A DNA stretch of 64,000 nt from [Clostridium] innocuum (GCA_012317185.1 CP048838.1:3286001-3350000); one strand, 5' to 3'; shown: positions 1 through 9,181, counted from the stretch's first letter. Notes: a model not told the origin generated them from the sequence alone. Numbers and translations are program-made.

Positions 1-175
1 CCATGTTCGAAAGCTAAGGGACGGCTATCAGTGTGTGGACGGAGCCAAGCGCCTGAGTGCCATACAGCAGATTTTAAAAGAGGATCCAGCTTTTCACAAG
101 TTTCAAAGCATTCGCATACTCGTCGTGGAAACCGCAAGAACAGCTCCTCCGTATCATCTTCACAACCATCATTGA
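1..175 (+). CDS. C-terminal fragment, possibly ParB-like
   Basis: The reading frame is open from the window edge to TGA at 173-175 and gives about 57 residues; the start lies outside the window. The fragment reads DGYQCVDGAKRLSAI followed by a strand IRILVVE. A DG-x(3)-DG-x-[KR]-R-x-x-A pattern followed by a hydrophobic strand resembles the ParB/sulfiredoxin fold, so a ParB-like nuclease-fold protein is a guess from pattern only. The His-rich end (HLHNHH) is unusual. It is followed by a strong hairpin terminator. Confidence 0.4.
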   Translation, partial: HVRKLRDGYQCVDGAKRLSAIQQILKEDPAFHKFQSIRILVVETARTAPPYHLHNHH

Positions 176-203
176 TGAGGAGGTTCTTTGCGTATAAGGC
201 TTT

Positions 204-257
204 AAAAAAGGGAATTCAACTTTGATTGCTCTGCAATCGGTGTGAATTCCCTTTTTT
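204..257. terminator. Bidirectional terminator
   Basis: A long stem AAAAAAGGGAATTC / GAATTCCCTTTTTT encloses an inner stem GATTGC-TCT-GCAATC. Both strands end in a T run, so it can serve the plus-strand fragment at 1-175 and the convergent DUF1836 gene. Confidence 0.8.
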
Positions 258-331
258 GTATCGTCCAAAGGAAGCATTCCCTGATGGTAACCAGCTTTTT
301 TGTGATATGGAAACAAACAGGCAGAGGATTT

Positions 332-880
332 TTATAATCGTGCAGTATAGGAATTTTGCAGATGCAGAATCTTTTCTGCGACCAGCTTGCCCGCAAAGGA
401 CATCGTAGCCATTTTGATTGCCGTATTCTGCACGGTGATTCCCTCCAGAAGAAAGGTGCTGTCCTGATTTTTTAAATGATCTGCGACTGCCTTAATCGCT
501 GCTTCCTGCTCCTCACAAAATAGATTAAAGGCTTCCTTCAGACCATTGATGCCCGCCTGATATTCAATTCCCTGCTTCACCTCGCTGATCGTCAGCACCT
601 GCTTCAAAATGGTGATTGCAATCAGATAGGCGATATGCATGCGGTTATAGCGTTTCTTTTCCGCCTTGGGAATCAGCTTCAGCTTAACATAGTTATTGAT
701 CATGGCAGCGGTCAGAATCGTATCATTTTCTTCATCAAACAGATTTTGCAAATATCCTTCAATCAGCGTTATTACCTGGTCCAGATATAAATCAAAGTTC
801 GGCAGCTCCTCCCAGCGGGGAAGATGAAAATCCTGAAGTGTATCGCTCCACAGAATCAAATCTCTGCGCAGATTGCTCAT
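332..880 (-). CDS. DUF1836 domain protein
   Basis: This 182-residue protein carries the hallmark segments of DUF1836: W..LPNFDLYLDQV near residue 25, then LTAAMINNYVKLKLIP near residue 57, and YNRMHIAYLIAITILKQVL near residue 80. The family is found in Firmicutes and the first half looks like a winged-helix or MerR-like DNA-binding fold, so a regulatory role is often assumed but not proven. The rest of the protein is helical without membrane segments. It stands alone between the terminator at 204-257 and the terminator of the ABC operon at 962-992. Confidence 0.85.
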   Translation of the reverse strand: MSNLRRDLILWSDTLQDFHLPRWEELPNFDLYLDQVITLIEGYLQNLFDEENDTILTAAMINNYVKLKLIPKAEKKRYNRMHIAYLIAITILKQVLTISEVKQGIEYQAGINGLKEAFNLFCEEQEAAIKAVADHLKNQDSTFLLEGITVQNTAIKMATMSFAGKLVAEKILHLQNSYTARL

Positions 881-961
881 GTGTGTTCCTTCTTTCTATT
901 ATGCGTTATAGTAATAGTATACGGTATTCCGGCATTTTTTTCTACCACCAGATTTTTTGAA

Positions 962-992
962 TGAAAAAAAGACCGTGACAATGATCACGATC
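962..992 (-). terminator. Terminator of the GntR/ABC operon
   Basis: On the minus strand GATCGTGA-tcattg-TCACGGTC is followed by seven T. The stem begins within the stop codon region of the last operon gene. Confidence 0.85.
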
Positions 993-2272
993 TAATCCTT
1001 GAAGCCATACGCATACACATCCCGCACGTTCACATACGGCATAGCGGGAATTGTCTGGTTTGTTTTATCCCGCAGCTTTTTGTAAAAGGCCGAGGCTTTC
1101 TCATCCTCCTCAAAATCTCCCTTCACATAGCCGTCAAATACCATCTTTGACTGATCGAATACACTGATTTCCAGAAAATGCTGTGCTTTGTTTTCCGGCT
1201 GTCTCAGATTCAAGGCAAACAAACGGCCGTCCTGCAGCTTGAACTTGGAATCTGACAGTGAAATCGGTGAGGTGATATCCATCACCAGTTTATCCTGCTC
1301 ATACACCTTCAGGTAGCTCTTATCCCGCTGTGAGGTTAGAATTAAAAGCCTTCCATCCTGTATATCAAAACGGTGAAACACTGTATTCTTTGGCAGCTTT
1401 TCTTCCTTAACGAGCTTGCCCGAAGCATCATAGACCTCCAGCCAGCCCTGATTATCACGCAACACTGCTGCGTACAGCTGATCATGATAGCTGATTACAT
1501 CCGAAATGCCATTCACCTTTGCATCAAAGCTTATAAACTGTTTAACCTTACTCGCTTTTTTCGCCTCCTGAACATTTGGCATGGATTCGCTCTGCAATGC
1601 TTTTTCCACCTCATAAATGCGATATTGCCCACTGCTGCCGTTTCCGGCAACATACAGCGGAACGAGTGTTTTCCCCTGTACCGTCACATATGGGTGGCGC
1701 AGTCCCCCTCCCTTCTGCAATCCCGCTTTTTCCGGATTGCTTTGGAAATACAATTGTTGATCCTTTTGATGATATACGATATTGCTGCGGGGAGTCTGGA
1801 AGCGCTGCTTCAGTCCGCTTGGAAAGCAGGCATAGCCCTTATCTGTTTTCACCAGCAGATCGACAGCTACCTGCTTTATATTGTAAAAATCCGCTTTTAC
1901 CGGTTCTTCATACCGGTCATCCGTTATCGTTCTGCTGATTTCCAGTTCATAATCCGTTAATTGTTTTCCATCTAAAAGAGTAGGGATATACAGATAGAAG
2001 CCCTCATTCAGAGAATCATATTCTATGGCGAGCTCTTCCTGTTCCTTCAGAAACGAGGTCGTGTAGCTTATATCTTTTCCTTTTCCACTCAGCTCCCAGC
2101 GCATGGAAGCATCCGCAACTGTCATTGTATATTCCAGCCCTTCCACCTGCTGCATATCTCCGCTTGCTTTTTCCAGTGTGAAGGTGAAGGACGGCTTGTG
2201 CAAATACAGAGCGGCGCTGACAATCAGAAGAACTGCAAGCAGCACAGGAAGAAGAATCATATGACGTTTCAT
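992..2272 (-). CDS. Membrane-anchored extracellular protein, fourth paralogue
   Basis: The protein has 426 residues with one N-terminal membrane segment (about 5-24) and no lipobox Cys, so it is either anchored or cleaved. The large exported part contains recurring short strands of the type 'DGRLLILTSQ..SYLKVYEQDKLV', which suggests a beta-propeller; that is inference. It is the most diverged of four related proteins in this operon but keeps a C-terminal 'GDFEEDEKASAFYKKL' segment that lines up with GDY..DD in the other three. The start is fixed by GGAGGT seven bases upstream, and only one base separates it from the preceding permease gene. It is the last gene of the operon. No function is known to me. 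Confidence 0.75.
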   Translation of the reverse strand: MKRHMILLPVLLAVLLIVSAALYLHKPSFTFTLEKASGDMQQVEGLEYTMTVADASMRWELSGKGKDISYTTSFLKEQEELAIEYDSLNEGFYLYIPTLLDGKQLTDYELEISRTITDDRYEEPVKADFYNIKQVAVDLLVKTDKGYACFPSGLKQRFQTPRSNIVYHQKDQQLYFQSNPEKAGLQKGGGLRHPYVTVQGKTLVPLYVAGNGSSGQYRIYEVEKALQSESMPNVQEAKKASKVKQFISFDAKVNGISDVISYHDQLYAAVLRDNQGWLEVYDASGKLVKEEKLPKNTVFHRFDIQDGRLLILTSQRDKSYLKVYEQDKLVMDITSPISLSDSKFKLQDGRLFALNLRQPENKAQHFLEISVFDQSKMVFDGYVKGDFEEDEKASAFYKKLRDKTNQTIPAMPYVNVRDVYAYGFKD

Positions 2273-2273
2273 A

Positions 2274-3020
2274 TCATCGACCTCCGTACTGGTTGCGATT
2301 CATGGAATTGCGAAAGCTCAGCACCATCAGACCATCCAGCACCAGCATCAGAGCCAGCTGCATACCGCGCTGTACATCAAACTGTATCCCGCTCGGCATG
2401 CCCCATACAAACAAAACACCTGCAATATTGGCAATGCACAGGATATAGCTTTGCAGCCTCTGGTAATATACCCCCAGATACACTGTCATAGCGGATACCG
2501 TCACAATACTGCTTACGATGATCAGAAGCTGGGTGATTGTCAATGGGAACAAGTATTTCAGCATGCCGCTTCTGACAATGGATAAATAGAAACCGTTTTT
2601 CAGGTTATAGAAGGGGGCAAGCGTCATATAGTACCGGTATCCGATATAATACACCGCATACTGCAATAACAGAAGTATGACGATGGCACTGATATTCATA
2701 AGCAGCTCCGACAGCATAAATGGCACACGGGATTGGGGAAGTATCAGATAGCGATGCAGTGCATTGGAGCGCAGCTGCATGTAGAGAAGTGTTGCCACCT
2801 GATAAACGATCACCACACTGAGGGCAGCAAGAAACAGAAGCAGACATGGCCGCGAGCCGAAATATACCTCATAGCGGACCCAGCCGAGCTGTTCTCCCTT
2901 CATCAACAGAGCAAATAAACAGAATGCCAGATACAGCGCAAATACGATACCGTAAAATTTATAGCTTCGCTTCCACCGGTAAAACAGAAGCAGATTCAGA
3001 TTTTCAAATTCCTTTGTCAT
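2274..3020 (-). CDS. ABC-2-like permease, second subunit
   Basis: About 248 residues with six hydrophobic segments. It is homologous to the permease at 7191-8006: both contain LP-x-SR, then a helix ending VYY-x-GY, then NGF-[YF]-LS-x-x-R, then LPL-type helices. It therefore most likely pairs with that protein and the single ATPase at 7984-8733 as a heterodimeric transporter core. ATG at 3020 has AGGTGG five bases upstream; a GTG three codons earlier (3029) directly abuts the upstream stop and is a less likely alternative. The gene sits between two of the exported paralogues, so the permease and exported proteins have been co-selected. Confidence 0.75.
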   Translation of the reverse strand: MTKEFENLNLLLFYRWKRSYKFYGIVFALYLAFCLFALLMKGEQLGWVRYEVYFGSRPCLLLFLAALSVVIVYQVATLLYMQLRSNALHRYLILPQSRVPFMLSELLMNISAIVILLLLQYAVYYIGYRYYMTLAPFYNLKNGFYLSIVRSGMLKYLFPLTITQLLIIVSSIVTVSAMTVYLGVYYQRLQSYILCIANIAGVLFVWGMPSGIQFDVQRGMQLALMLVLDGLMVLSFRNSMNRNQYGGR

Positions 3021-3029
3021 ATTCTCCAC

Positions 3030-4331
3030 CTACCTTGTACTCAAAAGCTTGAGATTTACGATTGATCGTCTGTCATCAAACAAATAGCGCTGTATGATTT
3101 TCTCATAGCTCAGGCCCTCGTTTAAATCCAGATAGCCCAAACGATCATCCTCCTGATAATCGCCATACACCTCACTGCTGTACAACATCCCTTTATGATT
3201 TGCGGCCATGATACGTATTGTCTGGTTTCCCTCCTGCATACAATACAGGACACCCTGATCATATTGCAGCTGTAAAGGTCCACTGCTGCCCGCGTTAACG
3301 GAAATGTTCACCCTGTCTATTTGCTTCAGGCTTGCGTTTTTCTGCTCATACACCTGGAATACATATTCAAATCCATTTCCATATCCAAAGAGAATATGGT
3401 TGTTTTGATCCAGCAGCAGTACAGGCTCCATGATATCCGCAAGGGCAACAGACAGAGCTGAGCGATCCAGCTGCTTTCCATTGCTGTCATAGGTATACAG
3501 AGACAATTCATTCTTTTCCATAACCAGAGCGATTACACTTTTTTCGGTACTCACCATTCCCAGAATATCCTGTTTTCCCAGTGGCAGTGATACAATGCGC
3601 CTGCTTTTGCCATTCTCCAGCCGATAGATACCGCCGGGATTTTGATCAAAGGTAACCTGTGAAAAATCATACATAAACTGCAGGGGGGATACGATGAAAT
3701 ATCCATGCGCATCCACAGACATGTCCGACAGGCCTGCCGATGCTCTTGCATTCTGATAGAGGTCATCACCTGTCAGGGAGCAGGAAAGAGAGCCTTTGGG
3801 GTCGTTATCAAAATAATCGCATCGAATCAAAGAGCCCAGCTTGTCTTGTTTCCATCGAACTTCAAAAGCTATATCCTCCTGCTTATTCTTTCCATAGGCT
3901 TGCGGGTCAAGCAGGGACAGGCGATAGGATACGGCTTCCACGCCGCTGATCATATGGGTGATCTCCATGTCGTCTGGTTGATCAAATCCGGGATTCTCGA
4001 TGGAGTTCTGCTTGATATGCTCATCGAATACCGGTGAAATCTGAATATCCACTGTATTGGTTCGGTCTGTCAGCACATCGCTTTTGACATAAGCAGCCTG
4101 CAGCTTATCCCCCTTTCCCGTAACCTGCCAGACATTCAGATAATCTGTCACCATAAACTGATAGGAGAGATTTTTGATGGCGGATGGATCCCCGGTCACA
4201 TCAAATTCACCGTCAGCCGTTTTCCGTAGACCAATCTGCATATTGTTCTTTTGCGACCAGACACCGAGCGCTCCCAGTATGGGCAGCAGCAGAAATACCG
4301 GCAGTATATAGCATATATATTTTTTCATCAT
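3030..4331 (-). CDS. Membrane-anchored extracellular protein, third paralogue
   Basis: 433 residues with an N-terminal membrane segment (about 5-25) and a large exported domain. Segments shared with the two upstream paralogues include GDPSAIK-x-L-x-Y near residue 47, an FDQNPGGIYRLE-type strand near the middle, and YGDY..DDRLGYLDL with Y-E-[NK]-I near the C-terminus. Alternating short beta strands suggest a propeller fold. The first ATG overlaps the stop of the preceding gene (ATGA), and the ribosome site GGTGAT lies just upstream. The 27-bp gene junction is the same as that of the next paralogue, which points to tandem duplication. Confidence 0.75.
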   Translation of the reverse strand: MMKKYICYILPVFLLLPILGALGVWSQKNNMQIGLRKTADGEFDVTGDPSAIKNLSYQFMVTDYLNVWQVTGKGDKLQAAYVKSDVLTDRTNTVDIQISPVFDEHIKQNSIENPGFDQPDDMEITHMISGVEAVSYRLSLLDPQAYGKNKQEDIAFEVRWKQDKLGSLIRCDYFDNDPKGSLSCSLTGDDLYQNARASAGLSDMSVDAHGYFIVSPLQFMYDFSQVTFDQNPGGIYRLENGKSRRIVSLPLGKQDILGMVSTEKSVIALVMEKNELSLYTYDSNGKQLDRSALSVALADIMEPVLLLDQNNHILFGYGNGFEYVFQVYEQKNASLKQIDRVNISVNAGSSGPLQLQYDQGVLYCMQEGNQTIRIMAANHKGMLYSSEVYGDYQEDDRLGYLDLNEGLSYEKIIQRYLFDDRRSIVNLKLLSTR

Positions 4332-5764
4332 ACATCACCATCCTGTACAAGGCGGAGATTTTGCAGGGTTCGTTTCTGTGTATTCAATACGTAGGACATT
4401 ATATTCTCATACGCATTGCCTGTGGTAATCTGCGTGGCATCCGGAAGAACAAGCTTACTGTCATCCGTATAATCTCCCAGCAAAGTGCTTCTGTACAACA
4501 GCTTTTTGTTTGTCTGTGCCGCGACATATAAAGCCTTTCCATCGTCATTTACAACAATGTGGAGAATCCCCGTATCTTTCTTATAATGCAGCAGCGTGTT
4601 CGCATAATTTCCGCTGATATCCGTGATATTCAAACCATTTAACGGCATGTGATCGATTTGCTTAAATTGTTCCTGTTCCATACCATATATCAACAGATCC
4701 CGATTGTTTCCATCATATACAGGCTCCTGTACGAACAGTACATGCTCCTTTTCCGGCAGCAGCATCATCCGATTGGTATTCTGTAAATCAAATGAAAACT
4801 GAAATTCATCAAGCAGAACACCCTTTGAAGAATAGGCTCTGCCATACAGATAGCCGTTCTTTTCCACGACGGCGATCAGCTTTCCCTGAAATGCCTCCAT
4901 ATATAAAACTGTTTCCCTGTTCACATCCATGGGAACAAGCTGTGTCAGCTTTCCGCTTTCCTCAATACGATAGATTCCGGTAGGATCCTTTTCAAATTCC
5001 ACCTCATTAAAATTCACCCCGAACTGCAGTGCTCCAATCGCAGTAAAGCTTTCTTTTCCCAGCTTCACAATCGGGGCGTTTAAAAAACCGTAGTTTTTTA
5101 AATTCCCGTACTTGTCATCTGCATTTCCAACGCTGGCTTGCGGATATACATAGACTCGTTCCTGATTTCCTGCAGATTCTTCGTGATATGTGACGGTCAG
5201 ATCACGCTTTCCGTTTTTGGTTTTTACCGTAAAAAGCTGTATGTTATCCTCACCGTCACTGATCAGCGCACCACCCTCAACATGATGTCGTCCGACCACA
5301 AGCTCATAGGACAGTCTCTCAATCTTATTTTCATAGGAATGAATCGTTGCATCGTTATAGAAATCCGCATCACTCTGCTTATTTTCTTCACTCATCGGCA
5401 TCGTTTTTTCATCATATTTCGGTGAAACACTCACAGAGAAGAATATCTCTGCATCATCCCCAACCATCATCTGGTGTTGCTTGTATCCCTTCGGGTCATA
5501 GCTGATTTTAAAGGATTCTCCCTGCGCATCGATTCGCCAGGCATTGCTTCCTTCACCGCTGTACCCTCCCAGATTGGTATCCGCGATATAAAAGGAATAT
5601 GCTAAATCTTTAATGGCATCCGGGTCGCCTATACGTTCCCCCTCCTGTGCAATCGTACTCAGCTCAACATGGAAATCGTTGCGCCTTGTGTAAATCAGCT
5701 GGGAAAATAGGACAATGAGACAGAGCAAGCCTATCGGCAGATACCCCATATATTTTTTCATCAT
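4328..5764 (-). CDS. Membrane-anchored extracellular protein, second paralogue
   Basis: 478 residues; N-terminal MMKKYMGYLP followed by a membrane helix, then an exported domain. It shares with the first paralogue GDP-x-AIKDL-x-YSFYI-x-D, WR-[IV]-DA-x-G, NADD-x-YGNLK, DPTGIY-[RK]-[IV], QTNKK-x-LY and YENI near the C-terminus. These conserved aromatic and acidic positions define a family that I cannot match to a named domain. Spacing to the upstream gene is three bases. Its repeated association with the ABC core suggests a receptor, lid or scaffold outside the cell; that is inference. Confidence 0.75.
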   Translation of the reverse strand: MMKKYMGYLPIGLLCLIVLFSQLIYTRRNDFHVELSTIAQEGERIGDPDAIKDLAYSFYIADTNLGGYSGEGSNAWRIDAQGESFKISYDPKGYKQHQMMVGDDAEIFFSVSVSPKYDEKTMPMSEENKQSDADFYNDATIHSYENKIERLSYELVVGRHHVEGGALISDGEDNIQLFTVKTKNGKRDLTVTYHEESAGNQERVYVYPQASVGNADDKYGNLKNYGFLNAPIVKLGKESFTAIGALQFGVNFNEVEFEKDPTGIYRIEESGKLTQLVPMDVNRETVLYMEAFQGKLIAVVEKNGYLYGRAYSSKGVLLDEFQFSFDLQNTNRMMLLPEKEHVLFVQEPVYDGNNRDLLIYGMEQEQFKQIDHMPLNGLNITDISGNYANTLLHYKKDTGILHIVVNDDGKALYVAAQTNKKLLYRSTLLGDYTDDSKLVLPDATQITTGNAYENIMSYVLNTQKRTLQNLRLVQDGDV

Positions 5765-5767
5765 ACA

Positions 5768-7183
5768 TCACCATCCAATGGAGAGATCACTCAGCCTACG
5801 CCTCTGTGTATTCAGAAAAGAGAAAACGATATTTTCATATGAATTACTCGATGCCGCATCCGACAGCGCCAGATATGTATCATCATTATAATCACCATAC
5901 AGAAAGCTGTTATACAGAACCTTTTTGTTCGTCTGTGCACTCACATACAGACCGTTGTCATCATTCATCTGAATACTATACAAAATCTGCTTCCTGCGAT
6001 CATAATGCATACTGATATACAAGCCATAGGACCCGTACATGGACGTATTCGTTTGTGTTTCCATCACCATGCGATCCAGCTTCTGAAAGGCATTGTCCTT
6101 TACATCATACATTACAACCGTATACTTCATGTTATCGTAGATCGATTGAAGCTGAAATAACAGTGTACCCTGATCCTCACTTACCATGACCTTGCCGATT
6201 TGATCAAGGTCCATTTCCAATCGGATTTCATCCAGCAGCTTTCCTTCTGTGGAATACAGACGACCGTACAGCTTACTGTCCTCTTCCTCGACGACTGCCA
6301 GATGATTATCCATTGCACACATAGAGATCAGGGTGCCCTTTTTTATATCCTTATGAACGATTTGCGTAACCTTCCCCTGTGAATCAACCTTGTAAATTCC
6401 GGTTGGATCGTTATCAAATTTCAAATTGCCGAGATTCACATCAAAATCAAGCGCGCTCACACTTACAAAGAAATCATCTTCGATTTTAACATCATAGATC
6501 GTCTGCAGGGCGCTTCCCTTCAGATTCCCATATATATCATCTGCATTTCCTCCACCATATGTAGAATAGATGTAGATATCATCCTCTGACTGTCCTTCCT
6601 GCAGGGTATAATTGACTTCAATCTCCTTTTTCCCACTTTTCGAACGCAAAACCGCACTTTTCTTAGTCTTGGGAAAATTTACTGTATTACCATATCCGTA
6701 ATCGCTGTTATCGATGATGATATCATAGGTAAGATGATCAACCTTTCCGGAATATGTGCAGAACGGAATCCCGTTGTCATAGGTGGAGCATTCCTTTGTC
6801 ATAGCCCCGGGATTCATCGTTTCCGCATCATAGCGTGCCTGAATAGATATATACAGCATTTGCTTTTCTGCATTTTTTTTCATATGTGCCATATAGCCAG
6901 CAGGGTCATAGGTGGTTGTAAATGTATCCCCAACCGCATCCACGCGCCATATGTTTTCCAGTGCATGTATGTTCCTGCTTGACGGATAATCGTCCATGAT
7001 ATAAAAGGAGTATTTCAAATCCCTGATAGCATTTGGATCGCCAACGCTTTTATGTTCCTGAGCTGCCACCGTGCTTAGTCCGATAGCAAAATCATTACGC
7101 TTGCTGTAGACCAGAAGAGAAAAGACAATGATAATACTCAGCATACAGAGTGGCAGATACCCCATATATTTTTTCACATCCAT
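5768..7183 (-). CDS. Membrane-anchored extracellular protein, first paralogue
   Basis: About 471 residues, with KKYMGYLP then a membrane helix, and the same conserved segments as the second paralogue (GDPNAIRDL, WRVDAVGD, NADDIYGNLK, DPTGIYKV, QTNKKVLY, YENI). The start is uncertain: an ATG at 7201 overlaps the upstream gene, ATG at 7183 touches an AGGTG, and GTG at 7177 lines up with the second Met of the paralogues with better spacing. It directly follows the first permease gene. Like the others it lacks a lipobox. Function unknown; placement argues for a partner of the transporter. Confidence 0.75.
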   Translation of the reverse strand: MDVKKYMGYLPLCMLSIIIVFSLLVYSKRNDFAIGLSTVAAQEHKSVGDPNAIRDLKYSFYIMDDYPSSRNIHALENIWRVDAVGDTFTTTYDPAGYMAHMKKNAEKQMLYISIQARYDAETMNPGAMTKECSTYDNGIPFCTYSGKVDHLTYDIIIDNSDYGYGNTVNFPKTKKSAVLRSKSGKKEIEVNYTLQEGQSEDDIYIYSTYGGGNADDIYGNLKGSALQTIYDVKIEDDFFVSVSALDFDVNLGNLKFDNDPTGIYKVDSQGKVTQIVHKDIKKGTLISMCAMDNHLAVVEEEDSKLYGRLYSTEGKLLDEIRLEMDLDQIGKVMVSEDQGTLLFQLQSIYDNMKYTVVMYDVKDNAFQKLDRMVMETQTNTSMYGSYGLYISMHYDRRKQILYSIQMNDDNGLYVSAQTNKKVLYNSFLYGDYNDDTYLALSDAASSNSYENIVFSFLNTQRRRLSDLSIGW

Positions 7184-7190
7184 CACCTGC

Positions 7191-8006
7191 CTACCATGCA
7201 CTTTTTCGTGTTTTCCGATACAGACCTGCCATCATGACTGCCCCCAGTATACACAGATACAGGCGGTACCAACCCTTATAAACGAACACTTCATAAAACT
7301 TCAATAGCTGCAGTGTGAATCCGGTCGGCTCCTCACCAATCGCCAGTGACATGTTCATACCGAGAAAATAAAACACAATTGGAAACAGCACATACAGCAC
7401 AATCATGAACAGAGCAATTTTATTTTTACGGAAGCCGAACCTTCCGATACATACGACAAACAGGGACATCAGAACACTGTACAGCAGCTGCGTCAGATAC
7501 CCGCTGATGCTCAAAGGAAGAAACATACCGGTATAATGCTGCGTACGCGTCATGGATAGGAAAAATCCGTTATGTAACAGCTGCTGCGGCGATTTCATTT
7601 CATATAGCTGATAGCCTGCATAATAGACAATGCTCTGCAATACGTACAGTGCATACAGACTCAGCAGGGTGAACAACACATTTGAAATAATCAAATCCAG
7701 TCGTGAAACCGGAAGAATCAGCTCTCTGTCCTGTACATTGTATTTCCAGTGCAGCCGCTTTAAATCAAATACAGAATACAGCAGCCACAGGAACACAAGG
7801 AGTGGAAAGGTAAGTGCACATGTCGGATTTAAAAGAAATTCATTATAATAGCCTCTCTGAAAATAGCTTATATCCTTCAGCATGATCGTAATCAGCGGCA
7901 GTGCAATCAAGGTTACAGCAAACAAGGCGTAGATTTTGCCTGTGCGGTGAAGCTGATAGTACATCAGCTTGGAAATATGCTCTCTATGCGTCCGGAAGCT
8001 CAACAT
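7191..8006 (-). CDS. ABC-2-like permease, first subunit
   Basis: About 271 residues with six hydrophobic segments, ending in a basic tail. Conserved features with the operon's second permease are LPVSR, VLQSIVYYAGY and NGFFLSMTR. ATG at 8006 is preceded by GGAAGGAAGTGAG and still lies inside the end of the ATPase gene, a 23-base overlap that argues for coupled translation; an in-frame TTG at 8027 is less likely. The product should form the membrane path of an exporter or a sensor-transporter driven by the adjacent ATPase. The substrate is not evident. Confidence 0.8.
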   Translation of the reverse strand: MLSFRTHREHISKLMYYQLHRTGKIYALFAVTLIALPLITIMLKDISYFQRGYYNEFLLNPTCALTFPLLVFLWLLYSVFDLKRLHWKYNVQDRELILPVSRLDLIISNVLFTLLSLYALYVLQSIVYYAGYQLYEMKSPQQLLHNGFFLSMTRTQHYTGMFLPLSISGYLTQLLYSVLMSLFVVCIGRFGFRKNKIALFMIVLYVLFPIVFYFLGMNMSLAIGEEPTGFTLQLLKFYEVFVYKGWYRLYLCILGAVMMAGLYRKTRKSAW

Positions 8007-8733
8007 GTGACTCACTTCCTTCCTCAAACAACAGATTCACGCGGTTTGGATCATATTTTTCGATATCGTTTAAGCATTCCTTCAAGGAGATTCCCTGCTC
8101 ATGAAGTTCCTCCATGACCACATCCTGTACAATTCTGCCCCGACGCAATACCACCGCACGGTCGATGACCTGATCGATATCATCGATATCATGGGAGGAT
8201 ATCAGCACGGTTTCCTCGTCATTCAACAGACTCAGCAGCATCTTGACGGAATCCTGCTTTGAGAAAACATCCAGATTGGAAAACGGCTCATCCAGCAACA
8301 GCAGATGTGCCCCCTGTGAGAATCCGGCGGCGATTTCCACCTTCAGCTTCTGACCGGCAGACATTTTCTTCAGCTTCTTGCGGCTGTCAATTTCAAAATG
8401 CTGGAGAATGCGGTCATAGCGGTTGCCGTTGAAACGCGGATAGAAATCCTTTAGAAAGGCGCCATAGGCCTTCGGACTCATATCCGGTAAAAAGCTTAAT
8501 GTATCCGTGATATAGGCGATATCCTCAAAGATATCCTTGATTGCCTGTTCCTTCCACTGTATCGTTCCCTCCTGATAGGGCAGAAGCTGCAAAATCGTTT
8601 TTATCAGCGTTGTTTTACCGCTTCCGTTGCTTCCCACCAAACCGATGATCTGTCCCTTTTCACAATCCAGACAGATATCGAATACCCCCTGACCGTTTCC
8701 GTAATCCTTTGTAAGATGTTCCATATGCAGCAT
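7984..8733 (-). CDS. ABC transporter ATP-binding protein, YtrB/EcsA type
   Basis: 249 residues with all nucleotide-binding motifs: Walker A GSNGSGKT at 34-41, a variant signature MSAGQ at 124-128, Walker B LLLLDEP at 144-150, and the switch His in ISSHD. This architecture, a short stand-alone ATPase next to a GntR regulator of the YtrA type, matches the Bacillus ytr operon and related antibiotic or cell-wall stress ABC systems. The gene is preceded by an operator (8752-8773), so it can be repressed independently of the regulator gene. Start ATG with GAGGGA upstream. Confidence 0.9.
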   Translation of the reverse strand: MLHMEHLTKDYGNGQGVFDICLDCEKGQIIGLVGSNGSGKTTLIKTILQLLPYQEGTIQWKEQAIKDIFEDIAYITDTLSFLPDMSPKAYGAFLKDFYPRFNGNRYDRILQHFEIDSRKKLKKMSAGQKLKVEIAAGFSQGAHLLLLDEPFSNLDVFSKQDSVKMLLSLLNDEETVLISSHDIDDIDQVIDRAVVLRRGRIVQDVVMEELHEQGISLKECLNDIEKYDPNRVNLLFEEGSESHVELPDA

Positions 8734-8751
8734 ACTTTGTTCCCTCGCTTT

Positions 8752-8773
8752 CTGTATTACTTAAGTAGTACAC
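8752..8773. promoter_or_regulatory. Second GntR operator, before the ATPase gene
   Basis: In the 57-base gap between the gntR and ATPase genes, plus-strand CTGTA and TACAC half-sites are separated by exactly 12 bases. The site matches 9182-9203 in half-sites and spacing and also in much of the centre (TTA..TAA.TAG). Confidence 0.65.
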
Positions 8774-8790
8774 TTTTTATAAACGAAAAA

Positions 8791-9165
8791 TCAGATGTCC
8801 CAGCGTGTGCTCAGAATGGCTACCACCTTTTGAAACGGCAGCCCGCATTCGCGGCAGTTGGCGATAAAATCATCCACGGTTTCCTGTATCATTTCCTGCT
8901 GCAGGCGTTCCATGATTTGCTCATCAACGTATACAACGCTTTTCACATTGCTGATTGTCCGCAGGATTCCTTCCTCCTCCATCAGCTTATACGACTTCTG
9001 CACCGTGTTCGGGTTGATGGACAGTAAGGACGCCAGCTCTCTTCGTGACGGCAGCGGCGTATAAGCAATAATACTTTTATTCAGAATTTTACGCTTGACA
9101 TGCTGGATGATTTGAAGATAAACGCTGGTTTTACTATTGAGCTTCAGATCGCTGAATACGTTCAT
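8791..9165 (-). CDS. GntR family repressor, YtrA subfamily
   Basis: 124 residues. The N-terminal winged helix shows SVYLQIIQHVKRKIL and the recognition region LPSRRELASLLSINPNTVQKSY, followed by EEEGIL, as is typical of GntR proteins. The C-terminal part is only about 45 residues, which is characteristic of the YtrA subfamily; these lack a large effector domain and usually control adjacent ABC transporter genes. It heads the eight-gene operon. Two GTGTA-N12-TACAC-like sites, one over its own -10 box and one just downstream of the gene, imply autoregulation. The inducer cannot be read from the sequence. Confidence 0.9.
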   Translation of the reverse strand: MNVFSDLKLNSKTSVYLQIIQHVKRKILNKSIIAYTPLPSRRELASLLSINPNTVQKSYKLMEEEGILRTISNVKSVVYVDEQIMERLQQEMIQETVDDFIANCRECGLPFQKVVAILSTRWDI

Positions 9166-9181
9166 CGTATCACCTCTTCAA

